A stretch of 64,000 bases of DNA from Rhodobacter sp. NTK016B (GCF_017303295.1 NZ_JAFKOK010000008.1:62001-126000), one strand, 5' to 3'; positions 9,281 to 18,188 are shown, counted from the stretch's first letter. The notes: a model not told the origin generated them from the sequence alone. Numbers and translations are program-made.

Positions 9281-10120
9281 ATGGCTTACGAGTCAATCGT
9301 GACCTTCCTCGCCAGTGAAGAGGAACTTACCTCGACGCTTCCGGGAGTTATGCAGATCGCCGCCGCCCGCGACGCGCATCTGAACGCCTATCTGCTGGGG
9401 GTCGATATGACGCCTGCGGGCGGGTTCTACATGGGGGCCTCGCCGCTCTTGCTGCAGGAAACGCTCGAGCGGGCACAGACCGAAGCCGAGGACCTGCAAG
9501 CCAAGGCCCGGCGCATGCTGGACGGCCAGTCGCTGCGCTGGGGCACCGAAACCGCCGTGGTGCAATTCGGCGGGCTGCCCGCGCTGGTAGGGCTGCGGTC
9601 GCGCTTTTCCGATCTGGTGGTGCAGGCGCGTCCCTATGGCACCGGCACGCTGCATTCGCAGGAAGCGGTGATCGAAGCCGCCCTGTTCGAAGGTCAGGCT
9701 CCGGTTCTGGTAATGCCCGAGGGCGGCCTGCCCGACACGTTCGGCCAGCGCGTGATGATCGCGTGGAACCAGTCGAACGAGGCACTCTCGGCCGTGCGCC
9801 GCGCGCTGCCGCTATTGCAGGCGGCCGAGGCGGTGGATGTCGTGGTGGTTGATCCGCCGGTCCACAGCCCCGAGCGGTCGGATCCCGGCGGGTTGCTCAC
9901 GCAGATGCTGTCGCGTCATGGCGTGCGGGCCGAAGTCTCGGTTCTGGCCAAGACCATGCCGCGCGTCTCGGACGTGCTGATGCGCCACATGGAGGATATC
10001 GACGCCTCGCTGATGGTGATGGGCGCCTATGGCCATTCGCGGCTGCGCGAGGCGATCCTCGGCGGCGCGACCCGCAACGTGCTGGAGAACGCGAAACACG
10101 CGATTTTCCTGGCGCATTGA
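9281..10120 (+). CDS. Universal stress protein, FNR-regulated
   Basis: A 279-residue cytoplasmic protein of the universal stress family. The N-terminal half begins AYESIVTFLASEEELTSTL and the C-terminal half ends with the nucleotide-binding pattern MGAYGHSRLREAILGGATRN (G-x2-G-x9-G-G-x-T), so the protein looks like two fused Usp folds with only the second retaining the ATP loop. I chose the ATG at 9281 because AAGGAG lies at 9268-9273; an ATG-proximal frame beginning at 9191 would start inside the FNR box. Divergence from ccoN with its own FNR box suggests a role in microaerobic or anaerobic survival. Confidence 0.88.
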   Translation: MAYESIVTFLASEEELTSTLPGVMQIAAARDAHLNAYLLGVDMTPAGGFYMGASPLLLQETLERAQTEAEDLQAKARRMLDGQSLRWGTETAVVQFGGLPALVGLRSRFSDLVVQARPYGTGTLHSQEAVIEAALFEGQAPVLVMPEGGLPDTFGQRVMIAWNQSNEALSAVRRALPLLQAAEAVDVVVVDPPVHSPERSDPGGLLTQMLSRHGVRAEVSVLAKTMPRVSDVLMRHMEDIDASLMVMGAYGHSRLREAILGGATRNVLENAKHAIFLAH

Positions 10121-10140
10121 GCGCCCGGTCATGCGCACGG

Positions 10141-10163
10141 CCCCGCCCCTGAACGGGGGCGGG
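10141..10163. terminator. GC hairpin between convergent genes
   Basis: CCCCGCCCC and GGGGGCGGG form a strong stem with a TGAA-centred loop, 20 bases past the Usp stop and 15 bases from the end of the converging gene. No T run follows in either direction, so terminator function is plausible but unproven. Confidence 0.4.
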
Positions 10164-10177
10164 CCCGCAACGCCACA

Positions 10178-10789
10178 TTAGAGCGTCGTGCAATTCGCCT
10201 GCAGAAAGTTAAGCCCCGCGCCCAGATCCGATACGAACAGCCCGCGCTGGGTCAGCGCGTCATGGCTGGTTTTCGCGGTGCCGAACTGCGCGCAGGCCGA
10301 GATCACGTTGCCTTCCTGAAGCTGCTGTTGCGCAAGATGCACCGCCCCGTCATAGCGCGCGCGCAGCGTCTCGGCAGACACCGACGACAGATCGCCGGAA
10401 TTTGACGCCGAAGCCGCCGCAAGCGCGGTGTCCGCCGGGTCGGCGGCCTGTCTGGTATCAAGGCTGACCCAATGCGCGCCCTCGCCCACATCGAGGGCGG
10501 TGGCCGCGCTTGCCGCCATCGTGGCGTGCGGCATGACCGTTGCGGCGCCATCCGCCGGGCTGCCGGCCGCGTATGCCGTCGTGGCGCCGGTCAGGCTGAC
10601 CGCGCCGATATGGGCCATGCTGAGCGTGCGGTCGATCCCGTCGCCCAGATCCCCCACCCCCTGCCGGAGGGTAAATATCCCCGCCAGCCCGATGCTGCAG
10701 ACCATCGCGGCGATGACCGTCCAGTCGCTGGAAACGGCACCGGATTCGGAAGCGCGGAACGAACGGAAAGCGTCTTTGGAATCGAACAT
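10178..10789 (-). CDS. Flp-pilin-like membrane protein with long C-terminal domain
   Basis: A 203-residue protein of unknown function. Residues about 15-40 (SGAVSSDWTVIAAMVCSIGL and following) resemble the Rhodobacteraceae Flp/TadE-like segment with a Glu-Ser-Gly-Ala-Val junction before a hydrophobic helix, as in small prepilins. Unlike Flp pilins, which are 50 to 70 residues, it continues with a Thr/Ala-rich linker and a C-terminal region with two Cys (SACAQFG and QANCTTL) that could form a disulfide. That points to an exported C-terminal domain. No tad genes are next to it. It converges on the Usp gene. Confidence 0.6.
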   Translation of the reverse strand: MFDSKDAFRSFRASESGAVSSDWTVIAAMVCSIGLAGIFTLRQGVGDLGDGIDRTLSMAHIGAVSLTGATTAYAAGSPADGAATVMPHATMAASAATALDVGEGAHWVSLDTRQAADPADTALAAASASNSGDLSSVSAETLRARYDGAVHLAQQQLQEGNVISACAQFGTAKTSHDALTQRGLFVSDLGAGLNFLQANCTTL

Positions 10790-11085
10790 GACACCACTGC
10801 ACGGGATTAGGACGAGTTGTCTTTAAGATAGCGGTGGTTGTGTTCGCAATTTGGCCCGTTGACGGCTCAAATCGTTCCCTCTTCCGGCATCTTTCCGCTC
10901 GGAAAGCGTCCATATTGCGGCGCGGCGTCTGCTGGCCTATCCTTGGCGACGGTCGGCAGTTCCCAAGGCGTCGCTGTCCCGAAAGGGGTGCTAAACCTGC
11001 CCGTCATACGCGAATCGCATCCTGTCATCGATGCCGCGCGTCGCAAGTCAGCGGCCCCGACCCCGTAGCGGCGATCGAGGATACC

Positions 11086-11625
11086 ATGACGCGTGACCTG
11101 ATCCCCCTGACCACGCCCGACGTGTCGCGTTTCGCGCGCGCCCTGTCCCGGCAGATGCCGGACGCCGAGAAACCGACGCATCTGGAACTGTTAAACATGC
11201 TGGCCCGCGCCGCCGGGTTCCGCAATCATCAGCATCTGCGCGCGGCCCATGCCGCACGCGCCCGGCTGGACGCCCCCGCCCCGGACGAGAGTTTCGACGC
11301 CGCGCGGGTCGAGCGTGCTCTGGGCTGCTTCGACGCCGGCGGGATGCTGGCCCGCTGGCCCGCGCGGCGCAATCTGCAGATCCTGTGCCTGTGGGCGCTC
11401 TGGGCGCGGCTGAAGCCCGGTCTGGCGCTGGACGAGTTGCAGATCAACGCGGCGCTGGATGGCTGGCACGCCTTCGGCGACCGCGCGCTTTTGCGGCGCG
11501 ACATGATCGGATTGCGGCTGATGCACCGCTCGCCCGACGGGCGGGCTTATCGACGCGTCGAACAGTGTCCGCCGCCCGAGGCACGGGCGCTGATCCGGGT
11601 GCTGGCCACGCGACTCGCGGGGTAG
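11086..11625 (+). CDS. DUF2087 domain protein
   Basis: A 179-residue cytoplasmic protein. The C-terminal 85 residues match the DUF2087 pattern: WPARRNLQILCLWALWARL, then WHAFGDRALLRRDMIGLRL and a closing DGRAYRR. This domain looks like a small winged-helix fold and often accompanies regulators. The N-terminal half has a segment LELLNMLARAAGFRNHQHLR that resembles a glyoxalase-like or helix-turn-helix module but I cannot name it. The ATG at 11086 follows GAGG by six bases; earlier in-frame codons lack a ribosome site. The 296-base gap before it (10790-11085) shows no gene and no clear promoter. Confidence 0.75.
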   Translation: MTRDLIPLTTPDVSRFARALSRQMPDAEKPTHLELLNMLARAAGFRNHQHLRAAHAARARLDAPAPDESFDAARVERALGCFDAGGMLARWPARRNLQILCLWALWARLKPGLALDELQINAALDGWHAFGDRALLRRDMIGLRLMHRSPDGRAYRRVEQCPPPEARALIRVLATRLAG

Positions 11626-11827
11626 GGACAGGCGGGGCGCGCAGCGGATGCTCCTTTTTCGCGCAGTGTCACGGCATCGTCACCCACCGGCGCGAAGAGG
11701 GCGCATCGCCAGCGGGCTTTCGCCGGTCACAAATTGAACCCCCGGTCAAATTTGTTGCCCGCGCCCCGCGCCACGTTCACCATGGTCGGATCGCCGTCAG
11801 AGCGACTCGACATCAGGGAGTAGACCT

Positions 11828-13792
11828 ATGAAACGTCTCACGCGCCGCGCCTTCCTAGCCTCGACAACCGCTGCAACCAGCCTTGTGGTGCTGCATCCGT
11901 TCTCGGCCCGCGCACAGGAAGGGCAGGCCCATCTGCGCATCCTGACCACCACCGACCTGCATTGCCACGCGCAGGCCTATGATTACTACGCCGACCGCCC
12001 GGTGGACACGGTGGGCCTGTCGCGCACCGCCTCGATCGTCGAAGAAATCCGCGCCGAGGCGACCAACACGCTGATGGTCGACAACGGCGACTATTTCCAA
12101 GGTAACCCGATGGGCGACTGGATGGCCTATGAGCACGGCATGAGCGACGGGGATATCCACCCGATCATCGCCGCGATGAACGCTCTGGGCTACGATGCGG
12201 GCACGCTGGGCAACCACGAATTCAACTATGGTGTCGAGTTCATGGACCGCGTCAATGCGGGCGCCGAATTCCCTATCGTCAGCGCCAACTTCGCCGCCAG
12301 CCTCGGCGACAGCCCGACCGACGACGACCTGCACCTGCCGCCCTATGTGATCCTCGACCGCGTTCTGACCGACGGCGCGGGCAACGAGGCGCCGATCAAG
12401 GTGGGCATCATCGGCTTCCTGCCGCCGCAGATCATGCAATGGGACCGCTCGCATCTGGAAGGCAACTATAACGTGCGCGGCATCGTCGAGGCCGCCGAGG
12501 CCTGGGTTCCCCGGATGAAAGAGGAAGGCGCTGATATCATCGTCGCGCTGTCACATTCCGGCATCGCCGAGGGCTTCGACCCGATGATGGAGAACGCCTC
12601 GCTTTACCTCGCCGGGGTCGATGGCATCGACGCGGTGGTCACCGGCCACCAGCATCTGGTTTTCCCGGGCTCGAACCACGAAGGCGAGGGCATCGACGCC
12701 GAGGCGGGCACGCTGATGGGCAAACCCGCCGTCATGGCCGGGTTCTGGGGCTCGCATCTGGGTATCATCGACCTGATGCTGACGCGCGAGGGCGACGGCT
12801 GGACCGTGGCCAGCGCCGAAAGCTCGACCCGTCCGATTTCGCAACGCAACGAAGACCGGTCTGTCACCGCGCTGGTCGGCGATTTTGAACCGATCGTCGA
12901 TGCCACCGCTGCCGCCCATGCCTCGACGCTGGACTATGTGCGCGCCGAGGTCGGCCAGACCGAAGTGCCGCTCTATTCCTATTTCGCGCTGGTGGCCGAT
13001 GACCCCTCGGTTCAGGTCGTATCGGAAGCGCAGAAATGGTACGTTACCGACATCCTGCAGGGCACCGAGCACGAAGGCCTGCCGGTCCTGTCCGCCGCAG
13101 CGCCGTTCAAGGCGGGCGGTCGTGGCGGTCCGGAATACTACACCGACGTGCCGGTGGGTCCGGTGGCGATCAAGAACGTGGCCGACCTTTACCTGTATCC
13201 CAACACGCTGATGGCGGTTCGGATCACCGGCGCGCAGGTGCGCGAATGGCTGGAACGTTCGGCGGGGATGTTCAATCAGATCACGCCCGGCGAGCAGGAT
13301 CAGGTGCTGCTGAACCCGTCCTTCCCGTCCTACAATTTCGACGTGATCGACGGTGTGACCTACCGGATCGACCTCAGCCAGCCCTCGCGCTACGACAATG
13401 ACGGCGTGGTCGTGAACGAGGATGCGCACCGCATCACCGACCTGATGTTCGAAGGCGCGCCCATCGATGACGCGGCCGAGTTCATCGTTGCCACCAACAA
13501 TTACCGCGCCGGTGGCGGCGGGCATTTCCCCGGCGCCGATGGCTCGACCATCGTGTTCCGCGCGCCCGATACCAACCGCGACATCATCGTGCGGTACATC
13601 GTCGCCAATGGCACGATCGCACCGGCGGCGGATGGCAACTGGAACTTCGCACCGATGGAGAACACCAGCGTGCTGTTCGAAACCGGGCCGGGGGCTGCGC
13701 AATATGTCGACGAAGTCAGCGCGCGCGGCGTGACGATGGAAGCGGCGGGCGAGGGCGAAGGCGGCTTCGCGCTCTACCGCATCATGCTGTAA
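11828..13792 (+). CDS. cpdB: Periplasmic 2',3'-cyclic-nucleotide 2'-phosphodiesterase/3'-nucleotidase
   Basis: A 654-residue exported enzyme that dephosphorylates cyclic and 3' nucleotides so that nucleosides can be taken up. It starts with a Tat signal (RRAFLAS then a hydrophobic stretch and ARA). The N-terminal metallophosphatase domain shows [28 protein letters not shown] and GHQH; the C-terminal 5'-nucleotidase domain has the substrate-binding [13 protein letters not shown]. All metal ligands are intact. GGGAG sits 8 bases before the ATG. The 202-base gap before it (11626-11827) holds an imperfect repeat CAAATTGAAC / GTCAAATTTG at 11730-11754 that could be an operator. Confidence 0.92.
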   Translation: MKRLTRRAFLASTTAATSLVVLHPFSARAQEGQAHLRILTTTDLHCHAQAYDYYADRPVDTVGLSRTASIVEEIRAEATNTLMVDNGDYFQGNPMGDWMAYEHGMSDGDIHPIIAAMNALGYDAGTLGNHEFNYGVEFMDRVNAGAEFPIVSANFAASLGDSPTDDDLHLPPYVILDRVLTDGAGNEAPIKVGIIGFLPPQIMQWDRSHLEGNYNVRGIVEAAEAWVPRMKEEGADIIVALSHSGIAEGFDPMMENASLYLAGVDGIDAVVTGHQHLVFPGSNHEGEGIDAEAGTLMGKPAVMAGFWGSHLGIIDLMLTREGDGWTVASAESSTRPISQRNEDRSVTALVGDFEPIVDATAAAHASTLDYVRAEVGQTEVPLYSYFALVADDPSVQVVSEAQKWYVTDILQGTEHEGLPVLSAAAPFKAGGRGGPEYYTDVPVGPVAIKNVADLYLYPNTLMAVRITGAQVREWLERSAGMFNQITPGEQDQVLLNPSFPSYNFDVIDGVTYRIDLSQPSRYDNDGVVVNEDAHRITDLMFEGAPIDDAAEFIVATNNYRAGGGGHFPGADGSTIVFRAPDTNRDIIVRYIVANGTIAPAADGNWNFAPMENTSVLFETGPGAAQYVDEVSARGVTMEAAGEGEGGFALYRIML

Positions 13793-13800
13793 CCGGGCAG

Positions 13801-13825
13801 CGGGCCGTCTTCGGGCGGCCCGTTT
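13801..13825 (+). terminator. Rho-independent terminator of cpdB
   Basis: A 7-bp stem CGGGCCG / CGGCCCG with an 8-base loop containing TTCG is followed by TTT, 8 bases after the cpdB stop. Confidence 0.7.
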
Positions 13826-13842
13826 CCGTTCCAAGTGACCTG

Positions 13843-14178
13843 ATGGCCTATGATGAAACCCATGCCGCGCGTCTGCGCGCTGATCTGGCGGACCTGCCCG
13901 GCGTGACCGAGCAGCCTATGTTCGGCGGCCTGTTCTTTCTTCAGAACGGCAACATGCTGGCCGGGGCCAGCGGTCGCGGCGGCGGCATGGTCAGGGTCGG
14001 CCCCGACGCGATGAGCGCCGCTCTGCGGATCGACGGCGCCTCGCAGGTCGAGATGGGCCGTCGTCGCATGAAGGGATTCGTGTCGCTGGACGATGCGGCG
14101 ATGGCCGATGACAACCGGCGCCGGCAATTGGTCTCGATGGCCCGGGCCTTCGTGGCGACCTTACCGCCGAAGGCCTGA
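13843..14178 (+). CDS. TfoX N-terminal domain protein
   Basis: A 111-residue cytoplasmic protein formed by a single TfoX/Sxy N-terminal domain: the QPMFGGLFFLQNGNMLAG core followed by a strand-rich region with MKGFVSLDD. Full TfoX proteins, which control natural competence in Gammaproteobacteria, also carry a C-terminal domain that is missing here. Single-domain versions are common in Alphaproteobacteria and their role is not established. It begins just after the cpdB terminator, so it is likely transcribed separately or by readthrough. Confidence 0.85.
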   Translation: MAYDETHAARLRADLADLPGVTEQPMFGGLFFLQNGNMLAGASGRGGGMVRVGPDAMSAALRIDGASQVEMGRRRMKGFVSLDDAAMADDNRRRQLVSMARAFVATLPPKA

Positions 14179-14181
14179 GGC

Positions 14182-14319
14182 TCAGCCCAGCGCACCACCG
14201 CCCGCGCTCGCGAAAAAGGTGGCGTCCATCGCGCCTTCACGGTCGGCCCCGTACAGATAGGTGGCGACGCGTTCACGGTTGCGGCGGATGGCGCGTTTCT
14301 GGCGACGGGTCTTGCTCAT
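14182..14319 (-). CDS. Small basic protein of unknown function
   Basis: A 45-residue protein beginning MSKTRRQKRAIRRNRERV, with a strongly basic N-terminal third followed by a neutral tail ending ASAGGGALG. The start is supported by a strong AGGAGG seven bases before ATG at 14319. A longer in-frame version from 14388 lacks such a site. The Arg/Lys cluster suggests nucleic-acid or ribosome binding, but this is only inference. It converges on the TfoX-like gene with a 3-base gap. Confidence 0.6.
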   Translation of the reverse strand: MSKTRRQKRAIRRNRERVATYLYGADREGAMDATFFASAGGGALG

Positions 14320-14375
14320 GGTGAAACCTCCTCTACTCGTACCATGTGGGTGGGCTAGGCCCTGCCCTGCACAAA

Positions 14376-14412
14376 GTTTCCCCCGCAAGCGTGGCGGCGC
14401 TGCGGGGGAAAC
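14376..14412 (-). terminator. Terminator of the 14440-14997 gene
   Basis: A perfect 12-bp inverted repeat (GTTTCCCCCGCA / TGCGGGGGAAAC) with a 13-base loop lies 28 bases past the stop of the upstream minus-strand gene and is followed on that strand by TTTGTG. Confidence 0.7.
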
Positions 14413-14439
14413 AAGGAAAAACTGTGTTGACAGAGCGCG

Positions 14440-14997
14440 TTAACGGTAACGGGTATCGGACAGGGCCGAAGGCGTTCCTGCACCGAGGCTGGCGACCGGC
14501 ATCGGCAGGCCGCGGCGCTCGACCTCGCGGTGGGCAAGGAACAGCGCATCGCGGGTGAAATCGGAAGTCGGGCTGCCAGCTTCCAGATCGCGCTGATTGG
14601 CGCGCAGGTAATCGAACAGTTCGGCATCGGTAAAGCCTGCGATGCCCCGGCGGAAATTGTCGAACTGCGCCTGCTCATAGGCCAGCAATCCCTCGGGCAT
14701 CTGGGCGCCCAGCCCGACAAGGGCCAGCGACCAGTCGGCGAAGGCGGCAACCGAAGGGCCACCATCGCGCGGCACGAAGACCGCCGTGGTGCCCAGCGCG
14801 CCCAGCATCGTCGCCACGGCGCCAGCCATGGCCCATTTACCCGCGAAACCGCGAAAATTCGCAACCATCGACGCGGCGCGGTCCAGAAGCGATGAGTTCG
14901 GAGCGATACCGGCTTTGGTCGGCGACGGAGTTTCGCGGCGCAAAAGATCGGACCGGTCTTCGACCAGATCGTCGTAATCCGAATCCCAGTTAAACAT
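14440..14997 (-). CDS. Hypothetical membrane-anchored protein
   Basis: A 185-residue protein I do not recognise. It begins with an acidic region (MFNWDSDYDDLVEDRSDLL), has one likely transmembrane helix (WAMAGAVATMLGALGTTAVF, about residues 55-75), and then a mostly helical soluble domain containing GFTDAELFDYLRANQRDLEA. It lies downstream of fnrL on the same strand with a 135-base gap that shows no other gene, and it has its own strong terminator. No catalytic motif is evident. Confidence 0.6.
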   Translation of the reverse strand: MFNWDSDYDDLVEDRSDLLRRETPSPTKAGIAPNSSLLDRAASMVANFRGFAGKWAMAGAVATMLGALGTTAVFVPRDGGPSVAAFADWSLALVGLGAQMPEGLLAYEQAQFDNFRRGIAGFTDAELFDYLRANQRDLEAGSPTSDFTRDALFLAHREVERRGLPMPVASLGAGTPSALSDTRYR

Positions 14998-15132
14998 CGC
15001 GGCAAATCCTGCTCAATCACGCGTCTTGGCAGGAGCCTGCGGGCGAACCGTGACCAGATTGCGGCACAGCGGCGGCGTCTTCGCGAAGAACGCCTGCAAA
15101 ACAAGGGATTTCAGGCCGAGCGCAACGGCCCG

Positions 15133-15888
15133 TCAGACCAGGAAACCGCCATCGCTGTCGTCGCCCGCCTCTTCGATCAGCAGGTCGAAATCGGGGATGG
15201 TGATATGGCGCTTGCCCTCGATCTCGATAATGCCATCGCGCTTGAGCGCGCTGATCTGGCGGCTGACGGTTTCCAGCGTCAGGCCCAGATATTCCGACAT
15301 CGCCTCGCGGGTCAGGGGCAGATCGACCACGACCCGGCCTTCGCTGCTTTGCAGTTTGAGCGAGGCATCGCGGCGGGCGATGATGGCGATCAGGCTGGCG
15401 ATCTTTTCGCGCGCGGTCTTGCGGCCCAGCAACAGCATCCATTCCCGCGCCGCGTCGAGTTCGTCGAGCGTCATCTCCAGCAGCCGCTGGCCGACATGCG
15501 GGGTGTCGAGCATGATCGTCTCGAACGGTTTCTTGCGGAAGCAGCACATCACCAGATCGGTGGTCGCCACGACGTCATACGCCGCCGTTTCACGGCCCGG
15601 ACGGCCAACGAAATCGGATGGCAGCAGCAGGCCGACCATCTGGCGGCGGCCATCTTCCATCGTCTGGGTCAGCGTAGCGATGCCCGAGACGACCGAGCCT
15701 ACGAAATCCATCCGGTCGCCCGACCAGACGATGGTCTGCCCGGCTTCGAAGCTGCGATAATATTTCGTCTCTTCGAGACGTTCGAGCTCATCCGTATCGC
15801 AGCGGGCACAGACCGCGCGATGCCGGATCGGGCAGCTTCCGCATTGCACATGCGTGAACTTGACAGGGGCGGCTGTGGTTTTCTGCAT
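15133..15888 (-). CDS. fnrL: FNR-type oxygen-sensing transcriptional regulator FnrL
   Basis: A 251-residue Crp/Fnr regulator that binds a [4Fe-4S] cluster and acts as dimer at TTGAT-N4-ATCAA sites under low oxygen. The N-terminus carries Cys16, Cys19, Cys27 and Cys30, and a further pair CC at 115-116 (VMCCFRKK) matches the internal ligand of FNR. The cyclic-nucleotide-like beta barrel follows, then the helix-turn-helix LTREAMSEYLGLTLETVSRQ with the E-x2-SR specificity residues of the FNR class. The ATG at 15888 is chosen from family alignment; the open frame continues far upstream only because it runs antisense to hemN. It is divergent from hemN with 51 bases between start codons. Confidence 0.95.
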   Translation of the reverse strand: MQKTTAAPVKFTHVQCGSCPIRHRAVCARCDTDELERLEETKYYRSFEAGQTIVWSGDRMDFVGSVVSGIATLTQTMEDGRRQMVGLLLPSDFVGRPGRETAAYDVVATTDLVMCCFRKKPFETIMLDTPHVGQRLLEMTLDELDAAREWMLLLGRKTAREKIASLIAIIARRDASLKLQSSEGRVVVDLPLTREAMSEYLGLTLETVSRQISALKRDGIIEIEGKRHITIPDFDLLIEEAGDDSDGGFLV

Positions 15889-15892
15889 CGGA

Positions 15893-15906
15893 TTGATCTG
15901 GGTCAA
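15893..15906. promoter_or_regulatory. FNR box between fnrL and hemN
   Basis: TTGATCTGGGTCAA matches the FNR consensus with one mismatch. Its near edge is 4 bases upstream of the fnrL ATG, where a bound dimer would hinder rather than help fnrL. Its centre is 40 to 41 bases upstream of the hemN ATG, which is activator spacing for hemN only if the transcript starts at the ATG itself. Confidence 0.82.
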
Positions 15907-15939
15907 GGCTTTCAGGCGCGGTTTGCACAAACTAGGCGA

Positions 15940-17295
15940 ATGACTGAGGAATCGCAACTCGCCCGACTGGGGCTCTTTGACGCGCGTGTGCCGCGTTATA
16001 CAAGCTATCCGACTGCGCCCCAGTTCTCGGACGCTGTCGGGTCTTCCCTGTTTCGTCAATGGGTTGGCGCCATCGCGCCGGGAAGCCGGATCTCGCTGTA
16101 CCTGCATGTGCCGTTCTGCCGCCGGTTGTGCTGGTTCTGCGCCTGCCGCACGCAGGGCACATCGAGCGACGATCCCGTCATCGCCTATGTCGAAACGCTG
16201 AAATCCGAGCTGCAGCTTTTGCGCGCGACGCTGCCCGAAGGGGTGACGCTGTCGCGGCTGCATTGGGGCGGCGGCACGCCGACCCTGCTGCCCGCCGCGC
16301 AGATGCGCGATCTGGCCCGCGCGGTGTTCGACGTGGTGCCGATGGGCGAAGGGGCGGAATTCTCGGTCGAGATCGACCCCAATGAGATCGACGCGGAACG
16401 GCTGGACGCGCTGGCCGAGGCCGGGATGAACCGCGCCTCGATCGGGGTTCAGGATTTCGATCCCGAGATCCAGCAGATCATCGGCCGCGATCAGAGCTAT
16501 GACATCACCCGCGACGCGGTCGAGATGATCCGCGCGCGCGGCGTGCACAGCCTGAATGCCGACATCCTGTACGGCCTGCCCAACCAGACCCGCGCGCGGC
16601 TGGCGGATTCGGTGCAGAAACTGCTTTCGCTTTCGCCCGACCGGGTGGCGCTTTACGGCTATGCGCATGTGCCGTGGATGGCGCGGCGCCAGCAGATGAT
16701 CCCCTCGGACGCCCTGCCCCGCCCCGAAGAACGGCTGGCGCTGTTCGACACCGCGCGCGAACTCTTCGCGTGGGATGGCTACGACGAAATCGGCATCGAC
16801 CATTTCGCCCGCCCCGAAGACGGGCTGGCCGTGGCCGCGAAAGCGGGCACGCTGCGGCGCAATTTTCAGGGCTATACCGACGACACCGCCGAGGTGCTGA
16901 TCGGGCTGGGCGCGTCGTCGATCTCGCGCTTTCCGCAGGGCTATACGCAGATGAACCCGGCGACCTCGGGCTGGACCAAGGCGGTGCGGGCCGGAGAATT
17001 CGCCACCGCGCGCGGCCATGCCTTTACCGGCGACGACCGGCTTCGGGCGCGGATCATCGAAGCGCTGATGTGCGATTTCCGGGTGCGGACCGACGAGTTG
17101 GTCACGGATTTCGGCCTGACCCGCGCGCAGGTGGACGCGTTGTTCGTGCCGGTGGCCGACCATTTCGGCGCCTTCTTGGTGCATAATGCGAACGGGCTGT
17201 CGATCCCGATGCCCGGGCGTCCGCTGGCCCGGATGATCGCCGCACGCTTCGACGCCTACGCCATGGCGAAGACCGGGCATTCCTCGGCGATCTGA
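15940..17295 (+). CDS. hemN: Oxygen-independent coproporphyrinogen III oxidase
   Basis: A 451-residue radical SAM enzyme that decarboxylates two propionate groups of coproporphyrinogen III, letting haem and bacteriochlorophyll synthesis proceed without oxygen. The N-terminal PRYTSYPTAPQF and the cluster motif HVPFCRRLCWFCAC (Cys60, Cys64, Cys67, Cys69) are the HemN hallmarks, and length is normal. The ATG at 15940 gives the family-typical start MTEESQLARLGLFDARVPR. Only a weak AGG lies 3 bases before it. Control by the FNR box at 15893-15906 fits its anaerobic role and that of the haem-rich cbb3 oxidase nearby. Confidence 0.95.
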   Translation: MTEESQLARLGLFDARVPRYTSYPTAPQFSDAVGSSLFRQWVGAIAPGSRISLYLHVPFCRRLCWFCACRTQGTSSDDPVIAYVETLKSELQLLRATLPEGVTLSRLHWGGGTPTLLPAAQMRDLARAVFDVVPMGEGAEFSVEIDPNEIDAERLDALAEAGMNRASIGVQDFDPEIQQIIGRDQSYDITRDAVEMIRARGVHSLNADILYGLPNQTRARLADSVQKLLSLSPDRVALYGYAHVPWMARRQQMIPSDALPRPEERLALFDTARELFAWDGYDEIGIDHFARPEDGLAVAAKAGTLRRNFQGYTDDTAEVLIGLGASSISRFPQGYTQMNPATSGWTKAVRAGEFATARGHAFTGDDRLRARIIEALMCDFRVRTDELVTDFGLTRAQVDALFVPVADHFGAFLVHNANGLSIPMPGRPLARMIAARFDAYAMAKTGHSSAI

Positions 17296-17317
17296 AGGCC
17301 GCCCAAGGGGGGACGAG

Positions 17318-17342
17318 ACGGGGGCCACACGGTCCCCGTTTC
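17318..17342 (+). terminator. Probable terminator of hemN
   Basis: A hairpin ACGGGG-G-CC / GG-T-CCCCGT with an ACAC loop and a TTT tail lies 23 bases after the hemN stop. Confidence 0.6.
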
Positions 17343-17353
17343 CCTATCCAGCC

Positions 17354-18115
17354 TCAGGCGGTGACGCTGGCCCAGTTGCGCACGGCTTCGCCGAATGCCG
17401 CGAAAAGCGGGCGCGAGACCGGGTCTTCGGCGGCGTTGTATTCGGGGTGCCATTGCACCGACAGGGTGAAGCCCGGCGCGTCCTTGATATAGATCGCCTC
17501 GGGCGTGCCGTCGGGGGCATAGCCGTCGATCACCACGCGGTTGCCGGGCGATTTGATGCCCTGACCATGCAGCGTGTTGGTCATCACCTCGGTCGACCCC
17601 AGAAGCCGGTGGAACGGCCCGCCCTCAGAGAAGCTGACCTTGTGGCGCAGAGCGAACTTCTCTTCCAGCGTGCCATCGGGGGGCATGCGGTGATTCATCC
17701 GGCCCGGCAGATCGCGGATCTCGGGATAGAGCGAGCCGCCCATCGCCACGTTGACCTCCTGAAAACCGCGGCAGACGCCGAAAATCGGCTGCCCGCGCTC
17801 GACGCAGGCGCGGATCAGCGGCAGCGTGATCGCGTCGCGGCCCCGGTCGAAGGTGCCGTGAGCGGGGGTTTCTTCTTCGCCGTATTCCTCGGGATGGACG
17901 TTGGGACGGCCGCCCGTGAACAGGAATCCGTCGCACACATCGAGCAGGTCATTGACCGTGACGTAGCGCGGATCGGCGGGGATCAGCAGCGGTATGGCGT
18001 TCGACACTTCGGCCACGGCGGCCGAATTCATCGTCCCACCGGCATGGACCTGATAGCTTTCGTTGAGGAGGGCGGCATTGCCGATGATGCCAACCACCGG
18101 GCGCGTGCGCGGCAT
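17354..18115 (-). CDS. Gamma-glutamyl-gamma-aminobutyrate hydrolase family protein (class I GATase, peptidase C26)
   Basis: A 253-residue cytoplasmic hydrolase of the PuuD-like class I amidotransferase family. The catalytic triad is visible: nucleophile Cys in GVCRGFQE and the His-Glu pair in VQWHPEYN. The N-terminal GIIGNAALL and FTGGRPNVHPEEY segments are also typical. Relatives cleave gamma-glutamyl amides, for example in putrescine or ethanolamine catabolism, but no such pathway genes are adjacent, so the substrate stays open. AGGAA precedes the ATG by about 7 bases. Confidence 0.85.
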   Translation of the reverse strand: MPRTRPVVGIIGNAALLNESYQVHAGGTMNSAAVAEVSNAIPLLIPADPRYVTVNDLLDVCDGFLFTGGRPNVHPEEYGEEETPAHGTFDRGRDAITLPLIRACVERGQPIFGVCRGFQEVNVAMGGSLYPEIRDLPGRMNHRMPPDGTLEEKFALRHKVSFSEGGPFHRLLGSTEVMTNTLHGQGIKSPGNRVVIDGYAPDGTPEAIYIKDAPGFTLSVQWHPEYNAAEDPVSRPLFAAFGEAVRNWASVTA

Positions 18116-18188
18116 TCTGTGTTCCTGCAGTCACTTCGGTAGGCCGAACGTAATTCGCCGAAACCGGGAAGGAAAGAGGCAGACGCCC

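Noticed and set aside
10790-11085. Possible extra gene before the DUF2087 gene
   Set aside because: The open frame from 10834 continues into the DUF2087 gene but its extra part has no ribosome site and poor composition.
15133-17328. Minus-strand frame of 731 codons running through fnrL and antisense to hemN
   Set aside because: Only the last 251 codons are FnrL. The upstream part is the reverse of hemN and has low-complexity composition with no ribosome site.
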